44,624 nucleotides of DNA from Comamonadaceae bacterium. GTDB lineage: Bacteria > Pseudomonadota > Gammaproteobacteria > Burkholderiales > Burkholderiaceae_C. The stretch's first letter is position 1. Each line of letters starts with the position of its first letter. The translations under genes and the position numbers were made by a program. This document shows, one piece after another, positions 1 to 8,491 of the stretch. A model generated the notes under the pieces. The model did no database searches. It saw only the letters and a list, made by a program, of their open reading frames with translations, and was not told where the DNA came from. The stretch is taken from assembly GCA_947371915.1 (NCBI GenBank), contig CANBRM010000013.1, positions 1-44,624 on the forward strand, given 5' to 3'.

Positions 1-943
1 CTCTGGTCGCAACTCCACGCGCCCACCGTTGACGCCCGAGCAAATCAAGCTGAACGCAGAAACGTATTACCGCCAGGCCAGTTTGGTGCTGGACCCCACC
101 AAAACCGAAATTCGATACAACAGCGAGTGGAGTTTGCCGCTGGGTGCCATGGGCATGATTCAGTTGGCGGCCAAGTACACCGTGGCGCGCATGATGGAGC
201 GCAACGATTTTCACGATCGTTTTAAAGCCGGTACGCCCATCAGCGTGCACGAGTTTTTGTACCCGTTGATGCAGGGCTACGACTCAGTGGCTTTGAAGTC
301 AGACTTGGAGTTGGGCGGCACCGACCAAAAATTCAACTTGCTCATGGGCCGCCATTTGCAAGCCGAATACTGCCAAGAAGCGCAGTGCATCTTGACCATG
401 CCGTTGCTCGAAGGTTTGGATGGCGTTGAGAAAATGTCCAAGTCCAAGAACAACTACATCGGCATCAGCGAAGCGCCCAACACCATGTTTGCCAAGGTGT
501 TGTCCATCTCTGACGTGCTCATGTGGCGTTGGTACACCTTGTTGTCGTTCAAGTCGATGGCGGACATCGAGGCGCTGAAAAAAGAAATCGAAGGCGGCCG
601 CAACCCCAAAGACGCCAAGGTGGCGTTGGCCAAAGAAATCACATCACGTTTTCACGGCGCAGCAGCGGCGGAAGCGGCTGAGCAAGACTTCATCAACCGC
701 AGCAAGGGCGGCGTGCCCGATGAAATTCCAGAGGTCTCGCTCAGCGGGGCACCTTTGGGAATTGGTGCCCTGCTCAAGGCCGCAGGTTTGGCCCCGTCCA
801 CCAGCGAGGCCAGCCGCCTGATTGACGGCGGTGGCGTGCGCGTAGATTCAAGCGTCGTCAGCGACAAAGGCTTGAAGCTCGATGCCGGTACTTTTGTGGT
901 TCAAGTGGGCAAGCGCAAATTCGCGCGTGTCACGCTCAGTTGA
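1..943 (+). CDS. tyrS: Tyrosyl-tRNA synthetase, 3' part (5' end outside window)
   Basis: Charges tRNA-Tyr with tyrosine in the cytoplasm. The reading frame is open from the first bases, and the codons before position 29 already read S-G-R-N-S-T-R-P-P-L-T, a TyrS segment following the HIGH-motif part of the catalytic domain, so the real start lies upstream. The class I signature KMSKS is present in VEKMSKSKNNY (about nt 430-460). The C-terminal 65 or so residues form an S4 RNA-binding domain (SEASRLIDGGGVRVD). About 313 codons are visible of the roughly 400 usual for the family. A CDF exporter gene follows closely on the same strand. Identification is secure; only the N-terminus is unseen. Confidence 0.97.
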   Translation, partial: SGRNSTRPPLTPEQIKLNAETYYRQASLVLDPTKTEIRYNSEWSLPLGAMGMIQLAAKYTVARMMERNDFHDRFKAGTPISVHEFLYPLMQGYDSVALKSDLELGGTDQKFNLLMGRHLQAEYCQEAQCILTMPLLEGLDGVEKMSKSKNNYIGISEAPNTMFAKVLSISDVLMWRWYTLLSFKSMADIEALKKEIEGGRNPKDAKVALAKEITSRFHGAAAAEAAEQDFINRSKGGVPDEIPEVSLSGAPLGIGALLKAAGLAPSTSEASRLIDGGGVRVDSSVVSDKGLKLDAGTFVVQVGKRKFARVTLS

Positions 944-975
944 TCGCTGGGTATGAGCACAACAAGGCGTCAGGC

Positions 976-1935
976 ATGAACAACAAAACAGCCCCATCCA
1001 AATGGCTTTCCCCCCAAGGGTTGCTGTGGGTTTCCGTGTTCGTGGCCTGCATCACCATCGGTCTGAAAACCTTGGCGTGGTGGCTGACCGACTCTGTGGG
1101 TTTGCTGTCTGATGCCATGGAGTCGTTAGTCAACTTGGCCAGCGCGGTGTTTGGTTTGATGATGGTCACCATCGCGGCACGGCCTGCCGACGAAGAGCAT
1201 CCGTATGGTCACCACAAGGCCGAGTACTTCTCGTCGGGCTTTGAGGGCATCTTGATCGTGGTGGCTGCGTTGGGCATTGTGTGGGCCGGCAGTCACCGCA
1301 TTTTTGATCCGCAGCCGCTGGAGCAAGTGGGTTTGGGTTTGGCCTTGTCGGTCGCCAGCTCGGTGCTCAATGGTGGTTTGGCGTGGGTCATGTTTCGTGC
1401 TGCCAAGACACACCGCTCCATCGCGCTTGAAGCGGACGCGCGCCATCTGGTCACCGATGTTTGGACCTCCGCGGGTGTGGTGATCGGCATTGGTTTGGTC
1501 AGCTGGACGGGTTGGCTGTGGCTGGATGCGGTGGTGGCGATTGGCGTGGCCTTGAACATTTTGAAAGAAGGCTGGCACCTCATCTGGAGCGCGTCGCAAG
1601 GCTTGATGGATGAAGCTGTGGAGCCAGACGTGCTGGCTCAAATTCAAGAGGTGTTGCACGATTTTTCCCACAGTCGTGATGGCCGTGGTGCGGCGTCGGG
1701 CGAGACGGTGCACATCGTGCGCTTTGACCATGTGACCACCCGTAAAGCCGGGCAACGCCGCTTTGTGGACATGCACATGCACATGCCCGCTGAGTGGTCG
1801 TTGGGGCGTGCTGCTGCCTTGCGTGCCAGCGTGGAGCAAGCCTTGATGAGTGCCGTGCCCGGCTTGCGCGCCACGATCCAGCTCTTGCCCGGCGATGTGG
1901 AAGCCCACTTTGATGATCCGCGCGATTTAATTTAA
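976..1935 (+). CDS. Cation diffusion facilitator (CDF) family metal exporter
   Basis: Predicted inner-membrane divalent metal/proton antiporter of 319 aa. About six hydrophobic segments are followed by a cytoplasmic C-terminal domain (from about residue 210) that includes MHMHMP and ends near a typical ferredoxin-like fold. The metal-site helix V carries the usual H-x3-D (ARHLVTDVW). Helix II reads [12 protein letters not shown], so the site there is D-x3-S rather than the D-x3-D or H-x3-D of well studied zinc and iron exporters. The start is placed at ATG 976; an in-frame TTG at 940 overlaps the tyrS stop but would add 12 residues with no family support. Metal specificity cannot be told from sequence. 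Confidence 0.9.
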   Translation: MNNKTAPSKWLSPQGLLWVSVFVACITIGLKTLAWWLTDSVGLLSDAMESLVNLASAVFGLMMVTIAARPADEEHPYGHHKAEYFSSGFEGILIVVAALGIVWAGSHRIFDPQPLEQVGLGLALSVASSVLNGGLAWVMFRAAKTHRSIALEADARHLVTDVWTSAGVVIGIGLVSWTGWLWLDAVVAIGVALNILKEGWHLIWSASQGLMDEAVEPDVLAQIQEVLHDFSHSRDGRGAASGETVHIVRFDHVTTRKAGQRRFVDMHMHMPAEWSLGRAAALRASVEQALMSAVPGLRATIQLLPGDVEAHFDDPRDLI

Positions 1936-1969
1936 CCCACGTCAGACACAAACAAAGGTTGTTGAAACG

Positions 1970-2416
1970 ATGAAAGCGGTGTTGCAACGGGTGAGTGAGG
2001 CCCGCGTGGTGATTGATGGCCAAACGGTGGGCGAAATTGGTCAAGGTTTGATGGTGTTGTTCTGTGCCGAAAAAGGCGACACAGAAGCCGTGGGCCAAAA
2101 GATGCTCGACAAAATTCTGAAGCTTCGTGTTTTCTACGACGACGCGGGCAAGATGAACCACAGCGTCACCGATGTGGCGGGGGGCTTGCTGGTGGTGAGC
2201 CAATTCACCTTGGCCGCAGACACCCGCAGCGGCACTCGTCCCAGTTTCACCAGTGCCGCCTCTGCCGACGAGGGGCGTCGCTTGTACGACGCCTTTGTGG
2301 CGCAAGCCAAAGCGCAGCACGCGGACGTCCAAACGGGTGTCTTTGGCGCCGATATGAAAGTCCATTTGGTCAACGATGGCCCCGTGACCATCCCGATCAC
2401 GATAATCGGTGCATGA
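1970..2416 (+). CDS. dtd: D-aminoacyl-tRNA deacylase
   Basis: Hydrolyses D-aminoacyl-tRNAs (and glycyl-tRNA-Ala), a proofreading step in the cytoplasm. The 148-aa length is standard. Both family signatures are present: SQFTLAAD (the S-Q-F-T active-site loop, about residues 78-85) and NDGPVTIPI near the C-terminus (the Gly-cisPro-type GPVT motif). It sits after the CDF gene and ends in ATGA, where its stop overlaps the start of dbpA, so the two are probably translationally coupled. Proximity to tyrS may be meaningful because D-Tyr-tRNA is a classic substrate, but that is inference. Confidence 0.96.
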   Translation: MKAVLQRVSEARVVIDGQTVGEIGQGLMVLFCAEKGDTEAVGQKMLDKILKLRVFYDDAGKMNHSVTDVAGGLLVVSQFTLAADTRSGTRPSFTSAASADEGRRLYDAFVAQAKAQHADVQTGVFGADMKVHLVNDGPVTIPITIIGA

Positions 2417-3825
2417 CCGATTCAAAAAACACTGCTTCTTCTTTTGCCGCTTTGAGCCTCGCGGCCGCATCGATAGACAACCTCACCCAGCTGGGCTACA
2501 CCCAGATGACCCCCATTCAAGCCGCCAGCTTGCCTCTGACCTTGGCGGGCCGCGACCTGATCGCGCAAGCCAGCACCGGCAGCGGTAAGACCGCCGCATT
2601 TGGCATTCCCTTGGTCGAAAAGCTCGACGCCGCCCAGTTCGATGCCCAAGCTTTGGTGCTGTGCCCCACGCGTGAGTTGGCCGATCAAGTCACGCAAGAG
2701 CTGCGTCGTTTGGCTCGCGCGGTGGGCAACATCAAAGTGGTGACCTTGTGTGGTGGCGTGGCCTTGCGCGGCCAAACGCTGAGCCTTGAGCACGGCGCGC
2801 ATGTGGTGGTCGGCACCCCCGGCCGCATCATGGACCACTTGGAGCGCGGCTCGTTGAGCTTGCAGGGTGTGAAAACCTTGGTGCTCGACGAGGCCGACCG
2901 CATGTTGGACATGGGCTTTTTTGAGGACATCGCCAAGGTGGTTCGTCAGTGCCCCAAGGACCGTCAAACGTTGTTGTTTTCGGCCACGTATCCCGAAGGC
3001 ATTGCCAAGCTGTCTGCGCAGTTCATGCGCGAGCCCCAAACTGTCAAGGTGCAGGCGCAGCACGATGCACAAAAAATCAAGCAAATCTTTTACGAAGTGT
3101 CCAACAGCGAGCGCTTGCACGCGGTGTCGTTGTTGCTGAACCACTTCCGCCCTGAGTCCACGCTGGCGTTTTGCAACACCAAGCAGCAATGCCGCGATTT
3201 GGTGGCGGTGTTACAAGCGCAGGGCTTCAGCGCGCTGGCACTTTTTGGTGAATTGGAGCAACGCGAGCGCGATCAGGTGTTGGTGCAATTCGCCAACCGC
3301 AGTTGTTCGGTGTTGGTCGCCACAGACGTGGCCGCGCGTGGCTTGGATGTGGCTAATTTAGAAGCCGTCATCAACGTCGATGTGACGCCTGATTCAGAAA
3401 TTCACATCCACCGCATTGGCCGTACCGGCCGTGGCGACGCCGAAGGTTTGGCGCTGTCGCTCGCTAGCATGGACGAGATGGGTAGCGTCGGCAAGATTGA
3501 GCAGTTGCAAGGGCGTGAGTCCACTTGGGCCCCGCTGAGCAGCTTGACACCTGCAGCAGGCGGCGTCTTGCAACCCCCGATGGCGACGTTGCAAATTGTG
3601 GGTGGCCGCAAAGAGAAGATCCGCGCGGGAGACGTGTTGGGCGCGCTCACGGGAGACGCTGGTTTCACCAAAGATCAAGTGGGCAAGATCAACGTGAACG
3701 AGTTTTCAACCTACGTGGCCGTGGAGCGCAGCATTGCGCGTGAGGCCGTCAAACGCTTGAGCGCAGGCCGCGTCAAAGGCAAGACGGTGCGGGTGCGTTT
3801 GCTGGAAGACACGGCAGGGCGCTAA
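2413..3825 (+). CDS. dbpA: DEAD-box RNA helicase DbpA
   Basis: ATP-dependent RNA helicase of 470 aa acting in 50S subunit assembly. Visible motifs in order: Q-motif region ([13 protein letters not shown]), Walker A ASTGSGKT (about residues 54-61), PTRELA, DEAD in [14 protein letters not shown] in LLFSATYP, and HRIGRTGRG. The C-terminal 75 residues ([16 protein letters not shown] to the end) are the DbpA RNA-binding domain that recognises 23S rRNA hairpin 92, which separates it from RhlE and other DEAD-box proteins. ATG 2413 overlaps the dtd stop. It converges on ybeY, with a stem-loop between them. Confidence 0.95.
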   Translation: MTDSKNTASSFAALSLAAASIDNLTQLGYTQMTPIQAASLPLTLAGRDLIAQASTGSGKTAAFGIPLVEKLDAAQFDAQALVLCPTRELADQVTQELRRLARAVGNIKVVTLCGGVALRGQTLSLEHGAHVVVGTPGRIMDHLERGSLSLQGVKTLVLDEADRMLDMGFFEDIAKVVRQCPKDRQTLLFSATYPEGIAKLSAQFMREPQTVKVQAQHDAQKIKQIFYEVSNSERLHAVSLLLNHFRPESTLAFCNTKQQCRDLVAVLQAQGFSALALFGELEQRERDQVLVQFANRSCSVLVATDVAARGLDVANLEAVINVDVTPDSEIHIHRIGRTGRGDAEGLALSLASMDEMGSVGKIEQLQGRESTWAPLSSLTPAAGGVLQPPMATLQIVGGRKEKIRAGDVLGALTGDAGFTKDQVGKINVNEFSTYVAVERSIAREAVKRLSAGRVKGKTVRVRLLEDTAGR

Positions 3826-3850
3826 GCCGCGTTAAGCCGTGCTAAGCGCG
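3821..3850. repeat. Three imperfect 10-bp tandem repeats at the dbpA stop
   Basis: The sequence reads as three 10-bp units (GCTAAGCCGC, GTTAAGCCGT, GCTAAGCGCG) starting at the dbpA stop codon. Each unit carries a TAA (3823, 3833, 3843). With a period of 10 the three stops fall in the three different frames, so any read-through or frameshifted ribosome would stop here. This may be chance. Confidence 0.5.
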
Positions 3851-3871
3851 ATGGGCATCCGCATCGCGCTT
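3844..3871. terminator. Stem-loop between convergent dbpA and ybeY
   Basis: A perfect 10-bp inverted repeat (AAGCGCGATG / CATCGCGCTT) with an 8-nt loop lies between the two convergent stop codons. It lacks a proper T-tract, so it may be a weak bidirectional terminator or only an mRNA 3'-end stabiliser. Confidence 0.5.
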
Positions 3872-3888
3872 GTCTGACTGGCGAGCGT

Positions 3889-4347
3889 TCAGGGTTGATA
3901 AGGGTTTTTGAACCCCAAGCCCGCCAAGATGTCGATCTCGTAGGCTTCCATCTCTTCGGCATCTTGCGTGCTGGTTTCGTGGTCCCAGCCTTGGGCGTGC
4001 AAGGCACCGTGCACCAGCAAGTGCGCGTAATGTGCTTGCAGGTTTTTGCCTTGCTCTTTGGCCTCTTTGGCCACCACCGGCGCGCACAACACCAAGTCCG
4101 CCATGACGACGGGCTCTTGTGTGTAGTCAAAGGTCAGCACGTTGGTGGCGTAATCCTTTTTGCGGTAACTGCTGTTCAGGGCTTGGCCCTCTTCGGCGTT
4201 GACAATGCGCACGGTGATTTCTGCATCGTCGACCAGTGCGTGGCGGATGCAACGGGCCACAAAGTGACGCGGTAGGGCGGCGCGGTGACGCGCTGCGTAG
4301 GGCACGTCGCCAAATTGCAAAGAGAGTTGAAGGTGTTTGAGCGCCAT
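3889..4347 (-). CDS. ybeY: Endoribonuclease YbeY
   Basis: Zinc-dependent single-strand endoribonuclease needed for 16S rRNA 3'-end maturation and ribosome quality control. The 152-aa product has the family zinc motif H-x3-H-x5-[16 protein letters not shown] near the C-terminus. The start is placed at ATG 4347 ([13 protein letters not shown]). Longer upstream extensions are open but would run into phoH and lack similarity to the family. It lies 22 bp downstream of phoH on the same strand, the usual phoH-ybeY operon order. Confidence 0.95.
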   Translation of the reverse strand: MALKHLQLSLQFGDVPYAARHRAALPRHFVARCIRHALVDDAEITVRIVNAEEGQALNSSYRKKDYATNVLTFDYTQEPVVMADLVLCAPVVAKEAKEQGKNLQAHYAHLLVHGALHAQGWDHETSTQDAEEMEAYEIDILAGLGFKNPYQP

Positions 4348-4369
4348 GTGGGGATTGCGTGAAGAAAAA

Positions 4370-5329
4370 TTAAGAGCGTTTGCGGACCGGCGCGCCTGTG
4401 GTGGCGCCGCGCGATGCATCGTACGCATCGACGATGCGCGCCACCAAGGGGTGACGCACCACGTCGGCGCTGGTGAAGTGTGTGATCGAAATACCTTTCA
4501 CCCGTCGGAGCACGCGCTCAGCGTCGATCAAGCCGCTGAGTTGGCCTTTGGGCAGGTCGATTTGGCTGACATCGCCTGTTACCACCGCCTTGGCACCAAA
4601 GCCCACACGGGTCAGGAACATCTTCATTTGCTCGGGCGTGGTGTTTTGCGCTTCGTCCAAGATGACAAATGCGTTGTTCAGCGTCCGCCCGCGCATGAAG
4701 GCCAAGGGCGCAATTTCAATCGCGTTGCGCTCGAAGGCTTTTTGCACGCGGTCATAGCCCATCAAGTCGTACAGCGCGTCGTACAAAGGGCGCAAGTACG
4801 GGTCCACCTTTTGGCCCAAATCGCCGGGTAAGAAGCCAAGCTTTTCGCCCGCTTCCACGGCGGGGCGGGTCAGCACAATGCGTTGCACCGCGCTGCGCTC
4901 CAGCGCATCCACCGCGCAGGCCACCGCCAAATAGGTTTTGCCGGTGCCGGCAGGGCCAATGCCAAACGTGATGTCGTGCGCCGCAATGTTGTCCAAGTAC
5001 ATGGCTTGGTTGGGCGTGCGTGCACGCAAGTCGGTGCGGCGGGTGTTGAGGGCTGGGCTGTTGTTTTCGTCCATGGACTCATCGCCCGCCAACATGAGCT
5101 GCACCTGTTCGGCTGGAATGGGGCGCTCGGCGCGCTCGTACAGGGCTTGCAGCACCTCCATGGCGCGGGTGGCTTTGGCTTTGTGGCCATCCACTTTGAA
5201 CTGCTCGTGACGGTGGGCGATTTTGACGTTCAACGCCAACTCAATGGTGCGCAAATGTTCGTCAACGGGGCCGCACAAGTGCGAGAGGTAGGTGTTGTTG
5301 TGCGGGGTGAAGGTGTGGCGAAGAATCAA
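4370..5329 (-). CDS. phoH: PhoH family ATPase (YbeZ)
   Basis: Cytoplasmic P-loop ATPase of the PhoH/YbeZ family, thought to work with YbeY in RNA metabolism. About 319 aa. Walker A is GPAGTGKTY and Walker [12 protein letters not shown], both in the C-terminal PhoH domain, after an N-terminal segment with a KH-like region (residues about 20-70). No ATG is available at the N-terminus. The likely start is TTG 5329 ([12 protein letters not shown]...), with in-frame ATT and TTA codons just upstream that cannot be excluded. The start is only 27 bp from the divergent ruvA ATG, so the two promoters must overlap each other's genes. Confidence 0.93.
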   Translation of the reverse strand: MILRHTFTPHNNTYLSHLCGPVDEHLRTIELALNVKIAHRHEQFKVDGHKAKATRAMEVLQALYERAERPIPAEQVQLMLAGDESMDENNSPALNTRRTDLRARTPNQAMYLDNIAAHDITFGIGPAGTGKTYLAVACAVDALERSAVQRIVLTRPAVEAGEKLGFLPGDLGQKVDPYLRPLYDALYDLMGYDRVQKAFERNAIEIAPLAFMRGRTLNNAFVILDEAQNTTPEQMKMFLTRVGFGAKAVVTGDVSQIDLPKGQLSGLIDAERVLRRVKGISITHFTSADVVRHPLVARIVDAYDASRGATTGAPVRKRS

Positions 5330-5356
5330 GTCGATAATCCCTAAAAAGGTCCCCCA

Positions 5357-5929
5357 ATGATAGGCAAATTAACAGGCATCCTCAGCGAGAAAAACCCACC
5401 CCAAGTTTTGGTGGATTGCAATGGCGTGGGCTACGAAGTCGACGTGCCCATGAGCACCTTCTACAACCTGCCCGCCACCGGCGAACGTGTGTCGTTGTTG
5501 ACGCACTTTGTGGTGCGCGAAGACGCGCAAATTTTGTTTGGTTTTGGCACCCCATCGGAGCGGGCCACGTTTCGTTTGCTGATCAAAATTTCAGGCGTGG
5601 GCCCGCGCATGGCGCTTGGCATCTTGAGTGGCCTGAGTGCCGACGAGTTGGCGCGTGCCGTGTCTGACCAAAACGCAGGCCGCCTCACCAAAGTGCCAGG
5701 CATTGGCAAGAAGACGGCGGAGCGCTTGTTGCTAGAGCTCAAAGGCAAATTGGGCGCCGACCTCGGCCCCAATATGTTCTCTACGCCTGATCACCAAAGC
5801 GACATCTTGCAAGCCTTGCTGGCGCTGGGCTACAGCGACAAAGAGGCGTCTGCCGCCCTCAAGTTGCTGCCCGCGGATGTCGGCGTGAGTGACGGCATCA
5901 AGCTGGCATTGAAAGCTTTGGCGAAATAA
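5357..5929 (+). CDS. ruvA: Holliday junction branch migration protein RuvA
   Basis: DNA-binding subunit that holds four-way junctions as a tetramer and loads RuvB. 190 aa. The N-terminal OB-fold begins [15 protein letters not shown]. Helix-hairpin-helix motifs follow ([13 protein letters not shown] and [17 protein letters not shown]). The C-terminal domain III (about 145-190) contacts RuvB. ruvB begins 3 bp after the stop, so they form an operon. No ruvC is next to them in this window. Confidence 0.97.
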   Translation: MIGKLTGILSEKNPPQVLVDCNGVGYEVDVPMSTFYNLPATGERVSLLTHFVVREDAQILFGFGTPSERATFRLLIKISGVGPRMALGILSGLSADELARAVSDQNAGRLTKVPGIGKKTAERLLLELKGKLGADLGPNMFSTPDHQSDILQALLALGYSDKEASAALKLLPADVGVSDGIKLALKALAK

Positions 5930-5932
5930 ACC

Positions 5933-6994
5933 ATGAGTATCCAAACCGACGACTTCGCCCCCACGCCTGTGCCCGCGCGCATGGTGACTGCCGCGCCCGT
6001 GTCGCCCAACGAAGAGGCGATTGAACGTGCTTTGCGCCCCAAGTTACTCCATGAATACGTGGGCCAGATGAAGGTGCGCGAGCAGTTGGAGATCTTCATT
6101 GGCGCAGCCCGTAAGCGCGGTGAGGCCTTGGATCATGTGCTGCTGTTTGGCCCGCCCGGTTTGGGCAAGACCACGTTGAGCCACATCATTGCGCAAGAGT
6201 TGGGCGTGAACCTGCGCTCCACCAGCGGCCCCGTGCTGGAAAAACCCAAAGATTTGGCCGCCTTGCTCACGGGCTTAGAGAAAAACGATGTGTTGTTCAT
6301 CGACGAAATTCACCGATTGTCGGCGGTGGTCGAAGAGATTTTGTATCCCGCGCTCGAGGACTACCAAATCGACATCATGATTGGCGAAGGTCCTGCCGCG
6401 CGCAGTATCAAGCTCGATTTGCAGCCTTTCACCTTGGTGGGGGCGACTACCCGTGCGGGCATGTTGACCAACCCGCTGCGTGACCGTTTTGGCATCGTGT
6501 CGCGCTTGGAGTTCTACACCGCCGAAGAGTTGCAGCGCATCGTCATTCGCAGTGCAGGTTTGTTGAACACGCCCATGGATGTGGACGGCGGATTTGAGAT
6601 TGCCCGCCGTTCGCGCGGCACGCCGCGTATTGCCAACCGCTTGCTGCGCCGTGTGCGTGACTACGCGGAGGTGAAGGGCAATGGTCGCATCACCTTAGAC
6701 ATGGCCAACAAGGCGCTGGCGATGTTGGATGTCGATCCTCAAGGTTTTGATTTGATGGACCGTAAGTTGCTCGAAGCCGTGATTCACCGTTTCGATGGTG
6801 GCCCCGTCGGCTTGGACAACATTGCTGCCAGCATCGGCGAAGAGCGCGACACGATCGAAGACGTGATCGAGCCGTTCTTGATTCAGCAGGGTTTCTTGCA
6901 GCGCACGCCGCGTGGTCGCATTGCCACCTTGGCGGCGTATCGGCATTTGGGTGTGACGCCGCCCAAATCGCACTCGGGCTTGTCTGACGATTGA
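5933..6994 (+). CDS. ruvB: Holliday junction helicase motor RuvB
   Basis: AAA+ hexameric motor driving branch migration with RuvA. 353 aa. Walker [11 protein letters not shown] (about residues 70-79), Walker [10 protein letters not shown], sensor 1 region [19 protein letters not shown] with the arginine finger, then a winged-helix C-terminal domain ending in [16 protein letters not shown]. All key residues are intact. It forms an operon with ruvA and converges on the histidine phosphatase gene, with a long stem-loop in between. Confidence 0.98.
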   Translation: MSIQTDDFAPTPVPARMVTAAPVSPNEEAIERALRPKLLHEYVGQMKVREQLEIFIGAARKRGEALDHVLLFGPPGLGKTTLSHIIAQELGVNLRSTSGPVLEKPKDLAALLTGLEKNDVLFIDEIHRLSAVVEEILYPALEDYQIDIMIGEGPAARSIKLDLQPFTLVGATTRAGMLTNPLRDRFGIVSRLEFYTAEELQRIVIRSAGLLNTPMDVDGGFEIARRSRGTPRIANRLLRRVRDYAEVKGNGRITLDMANKALAMLDVDPQGFDLMDRKLLEAVIHRFDGGPVGLDNIAASIGEERDTIEDVIEPFLIQQGFLQRTPRGRIATLAAYRHLGVTPPKSHSGLSDD

Positions 6995-6998
6995 TACG

Positions 6999-7037
6999 CC
7001 TAGGTGAGGCTCGGCGTTTGCCGCCTTACCGATTAGG
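6999..7037. terminator. Bidirectional stem-loop between ruvB and the phosphatase gene
   Basis: A long interrupted stem can be drawn: CCTA-GGTGAGG-(ct)-CGGC, loop GTTT, GCCG-CCTTACC-(gat)-TAGG, about 15 pairs including one G-T. It starts 4 bp after the ruvB stop and overlaps the stop of the convergent phosphatase gene. The T-rich stretch after it is poor, so its strength as a terminator is uncertain. Confidence 0.55.
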
Positions 7038-7710
7038 CTGTTGTTTCGTTGCGAGGTCCTGTGGCACTTTCGTCAAAGTGCGACACGTCGCCCCAGCCCA
7101 CCAAGCTCAAGCCCTGAGGCGTCCACAGCAAGCGGTTGATGGCGGCATTGCCCAAATGCCAGGTGCGTGGGGCTTGTGTGTCTTGGTTGGTGGCTAAGCG
7201 GTACAACACGTCCATCACGCCTCCGTGGGCCACCAGCACGAATTGTTCGCCCACATGTTGGCAGGCCAGTTCGTCCACACATTGCGCAATGCGTGCGCGT
7301 AACGCCAGCAAGGACTCGCCGCCTTCCGGCGACCAATGCGGGTCGCGGCTGCGCCAGAGTTTGGCGTCATCCGGCCAACCGGTTTCAATTTGAGTCCAGG
7401 TTTGCGCTTGCAGATGGCCGAAGTGACGCTCGCGCAAGCCTGTGTGTGCTTTCACGTTCAATGTGGCGTTGGCGCCGTTGAGGGCGAGGCGCGTGGGCGA
7501 TTGGGCAATGGCACAGGCCGTGTCAAACGCGCGCTTCAAGTCGCTGCTGTACACCGCGGCAATAGGCTCTTGCGCCAAGGCGTGGCCGACGCGTTGGGCT
7601 TGCCAGCGACCCGTGTCATTGAGGTCGATGTCCAGCTGACCTTGGATGCGGGTGTCCACGTTCCAAGTGGTTTCCCCGTGGCGGATGGCGAGTATTCGAG
7701 TGGCAGTCAT
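7033..7710 (-). CDS. Histidine phosphatase family protein (phosphoglycerate mutase-like)
   Basis: 225-aa cytoplasmic phosphohydrolase or mutase of the histidine phosphatase superfamily. The catalytic RHGET motif sits at residues 10-14 (ILAIRHGETTWN), followed by the conserved Arg in YSSDLKRAFDTA, the Glu in LRERHFGHLQ and the second His in LVAHGGVMDVLY. Length and motifs fit GpmB/CobC-like enzymes. Sequence alone does not settle the substrate. It is divergent from the tetR gene; the 57-bp gap holds a palindrome that may regulate both. Confidence 0.85.
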   Translation of the reverse strand: MTATRILAIRHGETTWNVDTRIQGQLDIDLNDTGRWQAQRVGHALAQEPIAAVYSSDLKRAFDTACAIAQSPTRLALNGANATLNVKAHTGLRERHFGHLQAQTWTQIETGWPDDAKLWRSRDPHWSPEGGESLLALRARIAQCVDELACQHVGEQFVLVAHGGVMDVLYRLATNQDTQAPRTWHLGNAAINRLLWTPQGLSLVGWGDVSHFDESATGPRNETTA

Positions 7711-7736
7711 GGGATGAGTTTAATTTCGTGCAAAAT

Positions 7737-7750
7737 AGCACGGTCGTTCT
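7737..7750. promoter_or_regulatory. Imperfect palindrome, probable TetR operator
   Basis: AGCACGGTCGTTCT has the symmetry AG-n-ACG-nn-CGT-n-CT and lies 18 bp upstream of the tetR-type gene and 27 bp from the divergent phosphatase start. Its size and position fit an autoregulatory TetR site. It resembles in general form the GC-rich palindromes of fatty-acid-responsive TetR proteins, but the match to a named motif is from memory and untested. Confidence 0.5.
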
Positions 7751-7767
7751 TTTTTGAGTGGTCTGCC

Positions 7768-8481
7768 ATGACTGTTACCCACAAAGCCCCGCCGGTCGAA
7801 AATCGCGCCCTGCAAAAGGGCCAGCAAACCAAAGCTGCCATTGTGGACGCGGCTTTGGGCTTGGCCACGCAGATCGGTTTGGAAGGTTTGAGCATTGGCG
7901 CTTTGGCCGAAGTGGCGCGCATGAGCAAGTCGGGCGTGTTTGCCCACTTTGGCTCTCGCGAAGAACTGCAGTTGTCGGTGGTGCGTGAGTACCACGAACG
8001 CTTTGAAGCCGAGGTGTTTTACTCGGCACTTAAGGCCGAGCGCGGTTTGCCGCGCTTGCGCCAATTGTTTGCCAATTGGACCAAGCGAACCTCCGCTGAA
8101 ATTGACACAGGCTGTCTCTACATCAGCGGTGCCGCTGAGTTTGACGACCGGCCCGGCCCCGTGCGCGATGCCTTGGCCAGTTCGGTCAAAACCTGGTTGG
8201 CGGCGGTGTACCGCGCTGTCATGCAGGCCTGTGAAGAAGGTCATTTGGCCACCGACATCGATGCCGAGCAAATGGTGTTTGAAGTGCACGGCTTGATCTT
8301 GGCGCTGCAATATGAGGCAAGATTTTTACGATCTTCCAAGTCGTTGGAGCGCACCTTGCGTGGCTTCGAAAACATTTTGCAACGCTACGGCGCGCAAACC
8401 CCTCTGCTCGTACCTGAATCCGTAATCCCATCCGTTCCCAAACCGGCCGCCAAGCGCAGCCGTACCCCCGTTAAAAAGTAA
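7768..8481 (+). CDS. TetR/AcrR family transcriptional regulator
   Basis: 237-aa DNA-binding repressor. Residues about 15-65 form the TetR helix-turn-helix domain (KAAIVDAALGLATQIGLEGL, then LAEVARMSKSGVFAHFGSRE). The C-terminal half is a ligand-binding helical domain. The start is ATG 7768; the frame is open further upstream but that part lies antisense to the phosphatase gene. The gene precedes an acyl-CoA dehydrogenase by 10 bp, where TAAGGAG joins its stop to the next SD, so it probably controls the acyl-CoA module and itself through the palindrome just upstream. An acyl-CoA ligand is inferred. The C-terminus is Lys/Arg/Pro-rich (KPAAKRSRTPVKK). Confidence 0.9.
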   Translation: MTVTHKAPPVENRALQKGQQTKAAIVDAALGLATQIGLEGLSIGALAEVARMSKSGVFAHFGSREELQLSVVREYHERFEAEVFYSALKAERGLPRLRQLFANWTKRTSAEIDTGCLYISGAAEFDDRPGPVRDALASSVKTWLAAVYRAVMQACEEGHLATDIDAEQMVFEVHGLILALQYEARFLRSSKSLERTLRGFENILQRYGAQTPLLVPESVIPSVPKPAAKRSRTPVKK

Positions 8482-8491
8482 GGAGTTTTTC

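Noticed and set aside
1126-2470. Long minus-strand frames opposite the CDF, dtd and dbpA starts
   Set aside because: Opposite three well supported genes, no domain features, and no start signals.
7336-7767. 144-codon N-terminal extension of the TetR regulator
   Set aside because: It lies antisense to the histidine phosphatase; the helix-turn-helix domain starts shortly after ATG 7768, and the operator would lie inside the extension.
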